From positions 2,026,001 to 2,090,000 of the forward strand of contig JAIGNY010000327.1 in assembly GCA_020152595.1 (NCBI GenBank): a stretch of 64,000 bases of DNA, given 5' to 3'. Source of the stretch: Chiridota heheva. Taxonomy: Eukaryota; Echinodermata; Holothuroidea; Apodida; Chiridotidae. The position numbers were made by a program, and so were the translations under genes. This document shows positions 46,901-58,510 of this stretch, piece after piece; position 1 is the stretch's first letter, and each line of letters starts with the position of its first letter. Below the pieces are notes generated by a model. It was not told the DNA's origin. It was given only the letters and a program-made list of their open reading frames with translations, and ran no database searches.

Positions 46901-49900
46901 TTGATTGTTTGGATCTTCATTCAGAGCGCAAAGTCATTGTTCAGCACAGTCCATTGGAAAGTTTCAACCTAGTCTTGACAACTTAAGTCTTGGAAGATCT
47001 TGTCCTTAAACATCCCCACCCTCAACTTCTGCCCTTTCCCCATTCCAGTTAGTCCCAAATTTTAACCACTTCTTCCTAAAACAGTAATAAAATCACACAA
47101 CAATTTTAATCAAAATCCAATCATCAGTTCTTGAGATATCTCGATCACAGACAAACTCACCTTAAAATGTCCCCACCCCTCCATTTGTACCCTTCCCCTG
47201 TTCCAATATGTCTCAAATTTTAATCACTTTTTCCTTAAGCAGTAACAAAAGCACACACCAAATTTGATTAAAATCCAATCATCAGTTCTTGAGATATCTT
47301 GATGATAGACAAACAAACAAAGGCATAAACATGCCCCCCCTCCCCACCCCTATTTGCATCCTTCCCCTGTTCCATGGTCTCAAATTTCAATCACTTCTGT
47401 AAGCAGTGACAAAACCACACACCAAATTTATTCCAAATATCAGTTCTTGAGATACCTTGATGACTGGCAAACAGAGGCGAAAACATAACCTCCGTCCAGC
47501 TTCGTTGGCGGAGGTAATTAGGAATTGATACTGCATGTTTCAGTCTTGCCACAGTGGTGAAGTAGTAAGTCTTGACTAATACAAGCAACATATTTTGCCC
47601 CAAAATGTTCATCTATTTAATAGATGTTGTCATTATAATATGCCTGTTAGGCAGAGGTTCAAAATGGTGAGGTATTTCTTGTGTCAACAGTACCTTATAT
47701 TTCATGTTGCAGGAGATATTTGGTGCCTTCTTTCATTAACAAAACTTGTAGCACAGATTAAGTAGTCTGTATCTTGCTACTCTTTGACTCTTTTAAATTT
47801 CTAAGCATCGCATTTAAAATTGAGAAGGGTACTGTGACTTACATGACAAAAATATACCTTAGTTTAACCTTATATACACCCCCTTGTAGTAAAGTTTAAT
47901 GAGGTACATACACAAAGGTAGGTAAGAAGGTGATATACAGTAATATAATCATCATTATGGCTTAATATTATACTCTAAAACAAAACAATGAGCATTTCAG
48001 TGTGTGACTTGCGTGACGTCACGTAAGTCACAAAGGTCCGTGTGAATTACGTGACACATTAATAGTTATCATTTTCTACAGTGTTTGATTAATATTGGCT
48101 TTAAATGGTGGAGATTTCACAGCTAACAATATAAATAACATTCTGATCTACTATATGTCCCATTTTGAACAAGGAAAGTGGTATACATTATCTTTTGTAA
48201 CACATTAAAAGAAAACAATACGCATGGACAATTGTCATTGATATCCATATTTAATGCATGAAGCAGTACATTACAATACTATGGTTTGAAACAGTTTTGA
48301 ACAAGAAAAAATATTCAAACGTGGGTTCATCAAAGAGTTGTACAATTTAGTTTTTGAGTTACAGTATTCACCATACAATCATAATTTTCAACTTCTTACC
48401 TGTATGCATAGCTAAAGATGCTAGACAACTGCAGCAATACAGCTATACAGAATGTAGCATTCCATTTACTGTGTTGAAATCGTTAATGTTGCAAAACATT
48501 AATATAAGCTGCTTTTAAAGCTTAATACAAATTTTCTTGCTGATTACTTTACTGTAGAACAAACTTACTATGACTTGTGAATACTGTGTAACATGTATGT
48601 AATGTACTGATGCATAATACCAAATATTTGTGTAATCGCTTGACTATACTTAGCTTTAAAGTTATGGAAGCCATTTCATGCAAACTTTTTGTCTTTTTGA
48701 AGTTGCTCTTCTGTTGTTGGAATATCAAGCACATCTTCACATTCATGTTTATAGTTTCCTCATTTTTTCCTGCGTTTCAAAAGAAAAAAACAGTTCTTAG
48801 AGATAAAGTTATTAAATAATATTCCTCATTTTCTCCTTCTTCTTTCCATTCAAACAGTTCTCTCACCCTTCATTCCAGGGGCTTTCCACACAACATCTCA
48901 TCTCAAGTAAAGTTTCTGTACCACTAGTGTTGTTTCTTTCAGATGACACTGTACTACAGTATCTACAGTTTACTTCCATCTTTCTTGAGAGAGATCCAAT
49001 ATTTCTTTGCCATTTTTGCCAATGCTTGAACAGTACAATACCACTGTACCATAACTTTCTTTTGAGGGAAAGGTGGCAACATCTGAGGAACCCTACAGTG
49101 GCATATTCAGGGTGGGGGAGGAAGGTTTTAAATTAAAACTTTGGATGGACTGAAAAAACGAATAAATTATTTGTTTGTTGCTTTTCACCCTCATTGGTAC
49201 CAACTTGTCAGTGACTGTAACAAACTGTATGGCCCTCCACTGTTTTGGGGAAAATATGGATGGAGAGGGTATGCACCCCACACTTCTGCTTATGCCCCTG
49301 CATGTCTCCATACTGACTTATGCTTTCCATCTCATTTAAGGAAATTTTAGCCACTTCTGCACAAACACTAAGCCACATTATACCTTGCCCTCTGGCTGCT
49401 TAAGTGGATACACCACTGAAACATACTGAAATGCTGTTCTGTGCCTCTGGGGCCTTTTGAAATACAGGTTTGGAAAGCATACATTTTCAAAACATGAGAT
49501 TCAAACTTTTTCGTTCCCCATTCTCTCCTGATGACGAGATGGTTTTCATATCTCTTTTGTGCTAGTCATGGCTGCCTTTTTCCTTGAAGTTTTACTGTGT
49601 TCTCTTGTTGATCAGCATCTCTGTCCGTGTATGCAAGGCTGTAATTTTTTGGCTATCTCTCTTTATAGCATGATGTACAGTAGCTATAGGAATTGAATAA
49701 AGAAAAACACTTAATTTGGTTCTCTTTTGATGTGCTGAGCTTGATTTTAAGAAAAGCAATAAATGAAACAAAAATGAAAAGGTAAAATAGTTTTCAAATG
49801 CAGAACTGTATGCAATTAATACAAAATAAATATCTTTTTATCTAATTCATTAGGTAACAATATTGATAGGCTATTCAAAAAGTCTAAAACAAAAATTATA

Positions 49901-51385
49901 ACTAACGTCTAGTCAGGCTTACAAAAGATATACCCCCACGTAGCACAGGCCTATACATATATAATTGAAGAAAAAGGTAGAAGTTTTTACAGAACTGGTA
50001 TATGCATATATTACATTAGGGAATCAAATCTAAGGAATTAAAACAATGGACAAGTTACAATTTTGTTATAGAAATGTTATTATAAAAACTATATATGCTG
50101 AAATTTATCAAATATTCTGCTTTGAAATATTGTTTTATTATGCTGAAAATGTAAGCCTACTTTTCTTCTTGAACTTGGAAAGCATGAAGTTGTAAACGTT
50201 GTTTTGGCCTACAAATAAGCTTGTATCACTATGGCAACAACAATTGCTCAATGGCATGAAATATGTATTGATTTTAATTGTCTTTATCTATTTTTAGCAC
50301 ATGCCAGACATGAGTATAACAAAGGTGTGTGTTTTTTAATGCATTATCATAATAGAAATTTAAACTCAACTTAAGACTTGTGAATTATGTGACGGACCTT
50401 TGAATAACAAAAATTCCTTTATTTATTTATTACAATTTTTTTTTTTCTTTTTCTAATCATACTTTAATTCTTGAACATGTACAGCACAATACTAAATAAG
50501 AACTAATCACCCCAGTTTCTACAGTATGACACCTCACAGAAATTTTTAATTTTCTAAAAAAAATCTGAAATATTGTAATTCTTTGCATGACTTATGTGAC
50601 GAACATTCATGATACTGTAGATACCTACCCTTGCAGTAAGCTAAGTAACCATTATCAGAATGAAACACAATGTATCTAATTTAAAATTAAATATATACAG
50701 TACTTCTATCATATGTTTCTCATTATCTTAACAATGGAGACATGCTTTGTTCCAAATTTCACTGTGATCTGTGACTTACGTGACCTGTTCCTTCTTTTAT
50801 GAAAAGGGGAAAAGTGGAGGAAGAATGTGTTCAAAAATCTTTAGGAGATAACAGTGTATGAGTTTAAAATTGATTTTGATTTGTGTAGAAATGACTGAAA
50901 TCAGACAACAACTTTGTGACATCACATCCTCACATTCCTTACCATGCATTTATCAAGATTATTTTCCTCATCTAAATCTTAGGGAATTTTTTTAACATTA
51001 CAGTACATGCACTGTAGAATAAGGTTTTAAAATGGTAGTGTAGTAAAACTTTGCCAGCAAAAAGACAGATAGCATTCTTTTAGTTTGCACTTAAGAGTTG
51101 TCACATTATGCAACCACTTGTCCCCGGATGACTTTAGGGGATTCTTTTAAATCATGTTTTGTAAAAATAAAGCATGCAAAGATCCATGCATTAAAGCGAA
51201 AAGTTGTACTTTATCTTAGTTTACATATACAGTATCTGCAGTGAAGATTATCATTTGTTTTCATGTATTTTAGGAATCACGGAGCAACAGTGGAGGAATG
51301 GAGCCGCTTAAGATGACTGCCTTAGAAACACAGCTGTTGGATATCATGAGGGCCAACAGTATGGGAGACATGAGACAACAACCTT
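33853..51385 (+). CDS. CPEB2/3/4-type cytoplasmic polyadenylation element-binding protein (5' part)
   Basis: Two coding exons are visible: 33,853-34,947 (365 codons, phase 0) and 51,274-51,385 (37 codons plus one base). CPEB proteins bind U-rich elements in mRNA 3' UTRs and switch poly(A) length and translation. The start MGEFGLDV resembles the vertebrate CPEB4 start MGDYGFGV. Further matches are NGALQMQNIP, QRRSLPPQPSP, NNPWG, SPPKFPRSAS and, in exon 2, ALETQLLDIMRA, corresponding to the conserved SLESSLIDIMRA helix just before the RNA-binding region. An in-frame TAA lies directly before the ATG. The N-terminal region is Gln/Ser/Asn/Pro-rich and looks disordered. The two RRMs and the zinc-binding ZZ domain were not found and should lie beyond 64,000. 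A CPEB1-type assignment is less likely because of the start and the exon 2 helix. Confidence 0.88.
36270..36650. mobile_element. hAT-like MITE, copy 2 (inverted)
   Basis: The right end TTACCCATAATGTGACAGCC is the inverse of the left end of the element at 15,655, and internal blocks (ATATCGC, GTTTTC...AACCTTAGC) follow in inverted order. The left end is degenerate and the boundary approximate. Confidence 0.55.
37376..38963. mobile_element. hAT-type DNA transposon (non-autonomous) with perfect 8-bp TSD
   Basis: The left end CAGTAGCATAGCCAG and the right end CTGGCTATGCCACTG are inverted repeats (one mismatch). Flanking 8-mers are identical: ATTGTATT at 37,368-37,375 and 38,964-38,971. Internal C-rich tracts lie next to both ends. 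Its 1,588 bp carry no recognised transposase. A LINE 3' tail (38,568-38,665) and a CGGGCCCCTGGACTCCA block, shared with about 61,390, lie inside. Confidence 0.9.
38568..38665 (-). repeat. 3' tail of a CR1/L2-like LINE (copy 2)
   Basis: An (ATA)n flank is followed by CACTAGTATTCATCAAAA and GATGCTCATGGTGCAGC, matching 7,345-7,440 and 57,397-57,490 in the same orientation. Nested in the hAT element. Confidence 0.65.
42290..42730 (+). mobile_element. tRNA-derived SINE (plus strand)
   Basis: The head has an A-box-like TAGCTCAGTTGGTAGAGC (42,298-42,315) and a B-box-like GGTTCAAGCC (42,350-42,359). The body contains CCGTCCTTTGGAGGGGACA, and the element ends in a (CAAA)n tail at 42,730. AAGAACA flanks both sides, compatible with a target duplication. 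A related copy lies inverted at 44,960-45,390. The tRNA-like head is degenerate and not a working tRNA gene. Confidence 0.88.
43925..44535. repeat. Dispersed CATGCCATCCC-type repeat, inverted arms
   Basis: The left part (43,930-44,045) has units like GATGTTATGTGGAGCAGGGG; the right part (44,147-44,535) has units of CCCACATGGCATCCCACCC in the opposite sense. The two arms are inverted around about 100 bp of other DNA. Related to the copies at 8.45 and 13.75 kb. Confidence 0.65.
44960..45390 (-). mobile_element. tRNA-derived SINE (minus strand)
   Basis: On the minus strand the head reads GGGAGGCAGGTAGCTCAGTC and later a B-box-like GGTTCGAGTCC, then a body with CGTCCTTCGCAGGGGACG, ending in a (CAAA)n tail at about 44,960. 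It is the same family as 42,290-42,730 but inverted. A plus-strand open frame across it is a chance artefact. Confidence 0.85.
46557..47515. mobile_element. Dispersed TIR element with TACCTCYGCC ends (copy 2, inverted)
   Basis: Begins TACCTCTGCC and ends GGCGGAGGTA. It matches 23,157-24,307 in inverted order, including AGTTCTTGAGATATCT repeated three times. It lacks the nested insertion of copy 1 and so shows the empty site. Confidence 0.75.
47830..50790. repeat. Region with scattered TGACTTACGTGAC-like motifs
   Basis: Variants occur near 47,833, 48,003, 48,045, 50,380, 50,590 and 50,767, some inverted, one around a TGACGTCA core. A CAAAGGTCCGT block accompanies two of them in opposite orientation. 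This may be a decayed repeat or a binding-site cluster. No gene seen. Confidence 0.4.
51274..51385 (+). CDS. CPEB-like coding exon 2
   Basis: The acceptor TTTTAG|GA is at 51,272-51,273 and the donor CTT|GTAAGT at 51,386. Read in phase 0 from exon 1 it gives ESRSNSGGMEPLKMTALETQ and on to LLDIMRANSMGDMRQQP. The ALE-xx-LLDIMR phrase fits the conserved helix of CPEB2-4 proteins. It ends one base into the next codon. Confidence 0.85.
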
Positions 51386-52379
51386 GTAAGTTCGCCATCA
51401 GAATACTTATGTTTTTTTGCCTCTCTAAGAAAATTTGAGATTTCTGTTTACCTATAATATGCTTGCAATTATGTGTTGAGCTGATACCTGCTTACAGCGA
51501 GCTCATACAGTACCTTAAAAAAAGTTCCTTTATCCCCATGATCTTGGAGAAGGTACCAATTGCAAGCTCATTTCAAAATTACGACTTTGTAAAAATTGCG
51601 AGCTTGCAGAGAGTTCACGGCAAGCATGGTTAGCTAAGAGCAAGGTCGCCATCTATATTATAAGTTAAATCCATCCCAGCAATTAGGCCCATAAAGCTGG
51701 TGCTTATCTCTTGCCTTGCATATGTGTACTCATGATTAATTGTGAGGACAATTGCAGGCAATGTGGGGAAGGCTTTTTCTTACTGGAAGAAATTATTTTT
51801 ATGATAAGTCTTGTTTTACAACATGCATCATTGAAATCAATTTATTGATCATTGATGCCACATGCTTGTGAAAAAAACACACAAAAAAAACACACTTTTA
51901 CTGGAAAAGTGATGTTTGAAAATTCACTGTTGCTGCTTAAAAAGCAGTTCTTGGAACAGCCGAACAGCAGGAAATTTAATCCCTGTATAAGGGTCTACCT
52001 TAATACTATGTTCATTATGTTTAGAGAGAATATTAAGAAATAAAGTTTGTGAATTACTGTACCTTCAAAAATATCTGATATGGAAAAAAGCATCACTGAT
52101 CAGAAATGGTCAAATTTGAAGTTGACTTTGAAGAAAATGGTTTTGGAGCTTCCTTTTTCTTCAATTACAGATCTTTCTGCATATATGTTGAAGTAAATAA
52201 CAAATATGATTCAAAACAGCTGAGACAAATCCCTTATAAAAACTGAGTGTTATTTAAGCTTGGAAATTAGCTTGTTAAGCTTGCCATTAGATCGCACCAG
52301 CTCACTGTTTGCTTACGGTGAGCATATACATGCTTACGTTAGGAGTATACCTTCTTGGAGTGAGCTTACATAGTGTTTG

Positions 52380-53297
52380 ACAAATCGCTCAAACATTCAC
52401 TTGCCCGCCGGGCAGACACATTCGCAGTGATGCTTGCCGGGAAGCAAAATCCACTTGCCCGACAATAATCATAATAATATTGGAGAGGGCGATGCGCGTT
52501 ATGGTAAAATATTTATAACGGCATTATTTACTGAGAATGCTGTATAAATAATAAAAGACTTACACCTATCCAAAAAAACCAGTGGAAATTGTAATCCATT
52601 TATTCTCTACAAATATAATATATCACGGTGCCGTTAAACATCAACAAACCAAACTAAACAAATATAAAGCAATAATAGGCTCCATAAAATAAAAAAAGAA
52701 ACACGAAAGTTCAAAAAACTTTTGCGTAAACAAGTGGCAAAGGCAGGTCAAGTTTGTCATGTAACAGTACATTATATACAGCATACGGTATGCCCTGTAC
52801 GATACTGTATGTGTACATGGAAGGGAATTGGACCCACTGGACCTCGGCAAGAAACTGACTGGATATAAATATGCATGAGATTTTTTACGCTAGATATGAT
52901 TGGTTGGGGGGAGCAAGCCTCGCTAGTAAAACGGAACGCATTGCGCACATATTGAACCAGCTTTGGTGGCCTGGATCATATATCTGTACTGTACATTATA
53001 TGTTTTGTGTGTACGTGTGCGATATATGTTTACATACGTCTTGGTGCGTGTATGATGTTGTTATGGTGAGGTTTGAGATCATTTTGTAACATAACAAAAT
53101 AATTTGGTTCCCAAATAAATGAAATATAAGTCTCTTTAAAGTTATTTTCTGGGCATTTCCATCAGTTATATTGGAGTAAGTATAATCTGTGTAATGAATT
53201 AAGTTTTTAAAGAGAAATTCACTCTATTTGGATTAATTTATGGTTGCCCGGCGGGCATTTCAACTTGCCCGGACTTACGTCCGTACAGGCGATTTGT
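52380..53297. mobile_element. TIR element inserted in the 21-bp minisatellite
   Basis: Ends ACAAATCGC and its inverse; just inside both ends is CTTGCCCGCCGGGCA-type sequence in inverted orientation. Minisatellite units lie on both sides (52,285-52,379 and from 53,298). A LINE 3' tail (52,626-52,660) is nested. No clear target duplication. Confidence 0.55.
52626..52660 (+). repeat. LINE 3' tail, same family as the 1.3-6.8 kb element
   Basis: CGGTGCCGTTAAACATCAAC followed by AAACCAAAC matches the 3' terminus of the LINE at 1,309-1,340, here on the plus strand. Probably a 5'-truncated insertion extending to the left. Confidence 0.6.
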
Positions 53298-54166
53298 TGA
53301 TTGTTGGCTTACATGTGCTTACGGTTAGTGTATACATGCTTGGGATGAGCATATGCATGCTTGCGGTGAGCCTATACGTGCTTACGTTGAGTGTATACCT
53401 GCTTGGGGTGAGCTTACAGTGAGTGTATACATGCTTGGGGTGAGCGTATACATGCTTGTGGTGAATGTATACATGCTTACGTTAAACGATGTATACATGC
53501 TTACGTTAAACGTGTACCTGCTTCGGGTAAGCTAACAAGTGCTTACAGTGAGTGTATACATACTTGCAGTGAGCATACATGCTTGTGGTGAGCGTATATA
53601 TGCTTGGGGTTAGTGCATATGTGCTTGCGGTGAGTGCATACGTGCTAGCGGTGAGCGTATACATGCTTGGAGTGAGGGTATACATGCTTGGAGTGAGGGT
53701 ATACATGCTTGGGATGAGCATATACATGCCTGGGATGAGTGTTTATGTGCTTGCAGAGAACGTATATGTGCTTCCAGTGAGTGTATACATGCCTGGGGTA
53801 AATGCATACGTGCTTGTGGTGAGTGTACATATGCTTGGGGTGAGCGTATACATGCTTGGGGTGAGCGTATACATGCTTGGGGTGAGTGTATATGTACTTG
53901 CAGTGAGTATACATGCTTTGGGTGAGCGTATACATGCTTGGGGTTAGTGCATAGGTGCTTGCGATGAGTGCATACGTGTTAGCGGTGAGCGTATACATGC
54001 TCGGGTTGAGTGCATATATGCTTGGGGTGAGCATATACATGCTAACAGTGAGCGTATACATGCATGGGATGAACATATACATGTTTGCAGTGAGCATATA
54101 CATCCTTGGGGTGCGTGTATACACCCTTGGGGTGAGCATATTCATGCTTGCAGTGAGCGTATGCAT
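53298..54166. repeat. 21-bp minisatellite, about 40 units
   Basis: Units like GTGAGCGTATACATGCTTGG with variation in the last bases (GGG, GCG, GCA). Since 21 is a multiple of 3, frames stay open and give false proteins (VSVYMLG repeats). The array starts earlier, at about 52,285, and resumes after 54,430; two elements interrupt it. Confidence 0.95.
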
Positions 54167-54430
54167 CAGGCATGTGAGACTTCAGCTATTTAGCTGATTT
54201 CAGTAATTTTCCAAGCTAATTTCACCTATTTTCTGCATTATTAACAATACTTGGCTATTTTGGTGGGAAATTAATCAATTTCAGCATGTGAGACTTCAGC
54301 TATTTAGCTGATTGCAGCTATTTTCTAAGCTAATTTTACCTATTTTCTGCATAATGGACAATACTTAGCTATTTTGGTAAGAAAATTGATCAATTTCAGC
54401 TACTTTTATAAATCATCACTCACATGTCTG
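54167..54430. mobile_element. 264-bp TIR element in the minisatellite
   Basis: Ends CAGGCATGTGAG and (complement) CAGACATGTGAG. Inside are two tandem copies, about 115 bp each, starting GTGAGACTTCAGCTATTTAG. Array units flank it directly on both sides. Confidence 0.7.
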
Positions 54431-55903
54431 ATAACATGCTTGCAGTGAGTTGGTTGTAGCCTCAAATGAGCTTGTTATCTGCAAGCTCAAGGTTTCAATC
54501 GTGAGCTTGTTGCCATTTCTGCAAGGGATTTCTTTAAGCTTTCCATTTGTGGACCCCTTTACCCCCTCTCTACCCTCTGTCAGCAAAACTGTTATACTTT
54601 CTTTATCAGTATCTAGACACTTTAAAGGTTGTTATAAATATTATAAGCCAATAGACCTTCAAATGTAGTGAGCCACATTGATGAAACACAGATTTGGCCT
54701 GCTGGGTTCTCTTTCATACAAGCATTTACCCCTCAAACTGATCAATAAGTGAAGGCCATCATCCTTTGGGGTGAAGATTACCCCTGTTGTCTCCTGCTTA
54801 CTGCAGATCAATTAACACACAAAAGCTTTCACATAAACAAGTAAACAGTACATGTTGTTGGTGAATAGGAACTGTCAACTGGGAATTACATTTGACTTTT
54901 ATCTTGTCTTTAGGCTTTTTGAATTGTTGTAGTTTTGACAATGTACTTGCATGTATGTTCTTAAACATACTAAATCAATTTACCAATTCACTGCACAAAA
55001 AAGTGAACAATGTTCAAACAAGCATGAAGTGTAGAGCACAGTACCTTTGAATTACTTATCTTAGTTCAGCTTCATGAAAAAAATTTAAATTATAAATTAT
55101 AGGTACAAATGTATGTTATGCCTTAAGGTTATTGTTAGTAATTTGCAAATACTGATTTCAAGTTATTTTTATAACAGTGTCAGTGTTATATTTAGAAAGT
55201 GAGAATATCTGTACCAAAGGTAAAGTCTGTGTTTACAAACTATAAATATGTCTCTTCAAGAAGTTCCTCATTTTCTTTTCTAAAAGACAATAAAAAGTTT
55301 TATTTGTATTGAAAGGAAAACAGAGAGTGGAGTAAAAGCTTTGAACTTTGTCATCATATTTACATTTGCTGCAGTTGAGGACCTTGTGCACTTGGTTCTT
55401 TTTATAGTCTTGCGAGTATGGTTTATTTTTAATCATATGGTGTATTTTTATTCATATGGTTTATTTTTAATCATTGTATTAGAGTAGCAGTTGACCAAAA
55501 AGTGCAGGCACTGTTTTCTATGAATGATGGCAGTCTCCTCTCACATCAATTTATACTGTTGGTAGTTATTGATACATTATATGTTCACTCACTCATGATG
55601 AGCATGTACTGTAAAAGTCATGGGAAGATGTACAAGGTTTGAGTTCTCAGGTTGGCATTTAGTACAGTAGCATTGTTACACGCAAAAGATGTATTATATG
55701 TAGTATTCTATGGACCATAGAATAATATGCTAGGCCCCTCTTAGGTTCAAGTGGTCTTTAAAAACCTTGAATTTTGTTTTGTTTTTTTGGCACATAGCAT
55801 TCCTCCTACAGTAGTCGGTTACAGTACCTGTAGTCTGTTACACTACCTGAGTAAGTATAGGCACCACAGGGTAAAGCATTACTAAACTGCATTTAAAAAC
55901 TTA

Positions 55904-56471
55904 AAGGAATTTTCCCATGGATTTTCATTTTTTCATATATGATAGAGAAAATTTGTACAAAAGTGAAACAAACCATGTTAATATCTTAATCCGTTTAGAA
56001 GTTATAACAATTTAAATGAGTAGAAAATTGTTCATAAAAACACCTCATACATTGTGTCCTTCAGCTTGGTGATGTCATCAAGGCAATTCCAGCACAGTTC
56101 TTATGTATTTCTTATAAATTTAATCACACTTTTTTTACATTACCGAACAGCAGTTTTGATTCATAATAGAGATAGGGTGGAATATACAATTTACAAGAAA
56201 ACATTTTGTATTTTTCTCGGTGTACATCACATTTACAATAATAAAAAAATCCAAATCATTTGAAAAAAAAATACAAAAGACGTTTGTTGAAATTGTCTCT
56301 ATGACATCACAGATGTTGCCAATCAGTCACTTTTGTCCAAATTTAAAAATACTTTAAAATTTCGAAACTTTTAAACAAAATAAGATATCAACATAATTTT
56401 TTTACCACTTTGTTTCTGAATTTTTTTCTCTATCATATATGAAAAAATGAAAATCTATGGGAATATTCCTC
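55904..56471. mobile_element. TIR MITE of 568 bp
   Basis: Left AAGGAATTTTCCCATGGATT and right complement GAGGAATATTCCCATAGATT start inverted repeats that continue for about 90 bases through TTTTTTCATATATGATAGAG. No coding content was recognised. Confidence 0.8.
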
Positions 56472-57396
56472 TAAAAATAAGTGGATTGCCATACATTGAA
56501 AATATTTTCATAATTAAAAAGACGTTTAAAACACATAACATTCACCTTACTTTGTATTTCTTTATTCAGAAATGTAGTTTTTAGTTCCTTGATTCTGTGG
56601 GCATTAAACTTGATTTCACTATGCGATTTTCCTTCAAATAGTTCTCAAAAAAAAGTTCAGGTCAGTAATGCAAAGAATTTTTGCTTCAAGTTAAAATGCT
56701 ATCCATGCTCCTAGTCCCTGGAATTATTCCTACTGTACTTTATCCATAGTGTTGCATTTCTAGTTGATTTCCCTTTTACTGGAAGGACAATTTGAAATAA
56801 GGAGTGGCAAATCAGTTTTGTGGAAAGAATTTCAATGCTTGACTTGTACTGTACCTGGCAGGGATGGGAGGATAATGAAAAGGGATAATATCAAGCCTAC
56901 CGTATGATAGATTTCAGCTGAAGTGCTTTTTAAATTTGATGTTATAAGTTACTGCTAAAATTAGGTGGGAAATTTTAGCAATGTTTTGTATTGCAGTACA
57001 ATATAGTGCATGTTATGATTCTAGGTATTTCTCGAAATAATTTGATCAAATTTGGTTTGGCTTTTACAGCTAGTGCATCAGAGCAATGTGTTTCTTGTAT
57101 AGACTGCACAGAAAAAAGCTCTTAGGCCATGGTTAAAATCCCTATGCCGGATCGACATGATTTTTGTTGATTTGGAAGTGCCATTTGTGATAAATAATTT
57201 TGGGATCATACCAAACTGATACGGAGATACATGTACAGTAATTTGTATATCATTTCAAAGAACTCCTTTGATTCTTTCATATTCTAACCATTTTTGATGT
57301 GGGTCACATTGAGATTTTCAGAGTAAAATAGAGCCAAACATGGGTAATTTTTATATTTTCACCCAAATTTCCAAAAATTGATGAATATTTAGTCAT

Positions 57397-57985
57397 TCAT
57401 AATAATAATAATAATGATAATATGAACATTTATAAAGCACCGGTATCCATCAAAAAAATGATGCTCATGGTGCTTTTGCAAACACAACAATGATAAATGT
57501 ATCAGCTATAGTCACAGTCAGAATGTCTCTTTAAACAGGTATGTTTTTAAGTTCCTTTTGAACATGTTGGTGCTGGGTGATCACTTGAGTGCAAATGGCA
57601 ATGAGTTCCAAAGTTTCACTGCTCCAATCATAAAACATCTGTCACCCCATTGTGTTTTTGCATTATACTCTTGAAGCAGTCCTTTACATGAAGATCGTAA
57701 ACCACAACGTGTTGGCACATAGTCATTGAAAAGTGTAGATAAATAAGAGGGCATTATACCACCATTCAGGCGCTTGTAAATTATCAAGCAAACCTTGAAA
57801 GTGATTCTCTGCGGAACTGGCAGCCAATGTAAATCTGCAAGCACAGGTGTTATGTGTTCAGACTGTTTTGTGCGGGTGATGATGCGAGCCGCAATATTTT
57901 GGAGTCTTTGCAGACGTTTCAGCTGGATGTTTGGAACCCCATATAGGAGGGAGTTATTTGAGTCGATGCGCGATGTCACAAAAGC
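57397..57985 (-). mobile_element. CR1/L2-like LINE 3' fragment with (AAT)n end
   Basis: The minus strand encodes 132 residues of the reverse transcriptase C-terminus: SNNSLLYGVPNIQLKRLQRL, LHWLPVPQRITFKVCLIIYK and GAVKLWNSLPFALK. The 3' UTR ends in ATTATTATTATT near 57,397. Better preserved than the copy at 10.4 kb, and it identifies the short tails at 7.3 and 38.6 kb. Confidence 0.85.
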
Positions 57986-58510
57986 ATGGACAAGAGTTTC
58001 AGCTGCATTTCTCGTTAAGTATTTGCGAATTCGTCATGAATATCAAATACTGTAATTCTATTCAAATTTTGCCAAAATCCCCAAATTAATACTTTTGGGC
58101 GTTTTACACTGTTATTTACCATTTTTGGTCCATTTTGAAGCAACATCTTAAAAAAAAAATCAAAACGGAATTTTTTTTAGGCCATCTAATAGAGCTTGAA
58201 GCTAGCTTTCCAAATGAACTACTATGTTGATGCATAGCTCCCTCAGAAAAAAAGAAATTAACAAAAGACTTTACCGTAGAGACACATTTTTTTTTCTCTA
58301 AAAAAATTGTGTAAAAAACATAAGTGAAAATCTACATGTAGGATATATGATAAAATAGTTTGAAAGAGGTGAACACTGAAGGAGGCAGTCTCAAGTAAAG
58401 ATAAATTAGAATGATTTTAAAATTCCTTTTAGGCTTGTTGACTAGTATGTGTTAATCCACTATACCTGTTGCGCAAAATCATGACCATACACAGCATTTC
58501 ATACATTTTT

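Larger units (their letters stand above)
34948..51273 (+). other. CPEB-like gene intron 1 (16.3 kb)
   Basis: Bounded by GTGAGT and TTTTAG. The larger repeats in it are entered separately. Stretches 34,950-36,260, 39,000-42,290, 42,730-43,920 and 45,400-46,550 are AT-rich with many TACTGTAC-type motifs and no recognised gene. A weak inverted-repeat element may span about 42,910-43,556. Confidence 0.85.

Noticed and set aside
49095-49418. Small hAT-like element with CAGTGG ends
   Set aside because: Ends match only over six bases plus scattered positions and flanking 8-mers do not agree.
53298-54166. CRISPR-like array
   Set aside because: Units abut with no unique spacers, and this is an animal intron.
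53240-54197. Open frames of VSVYMLG-type repeats on both strands
   Set aside because: Translation of a 21-bp minisatellite inside an intron; no start context or family match.
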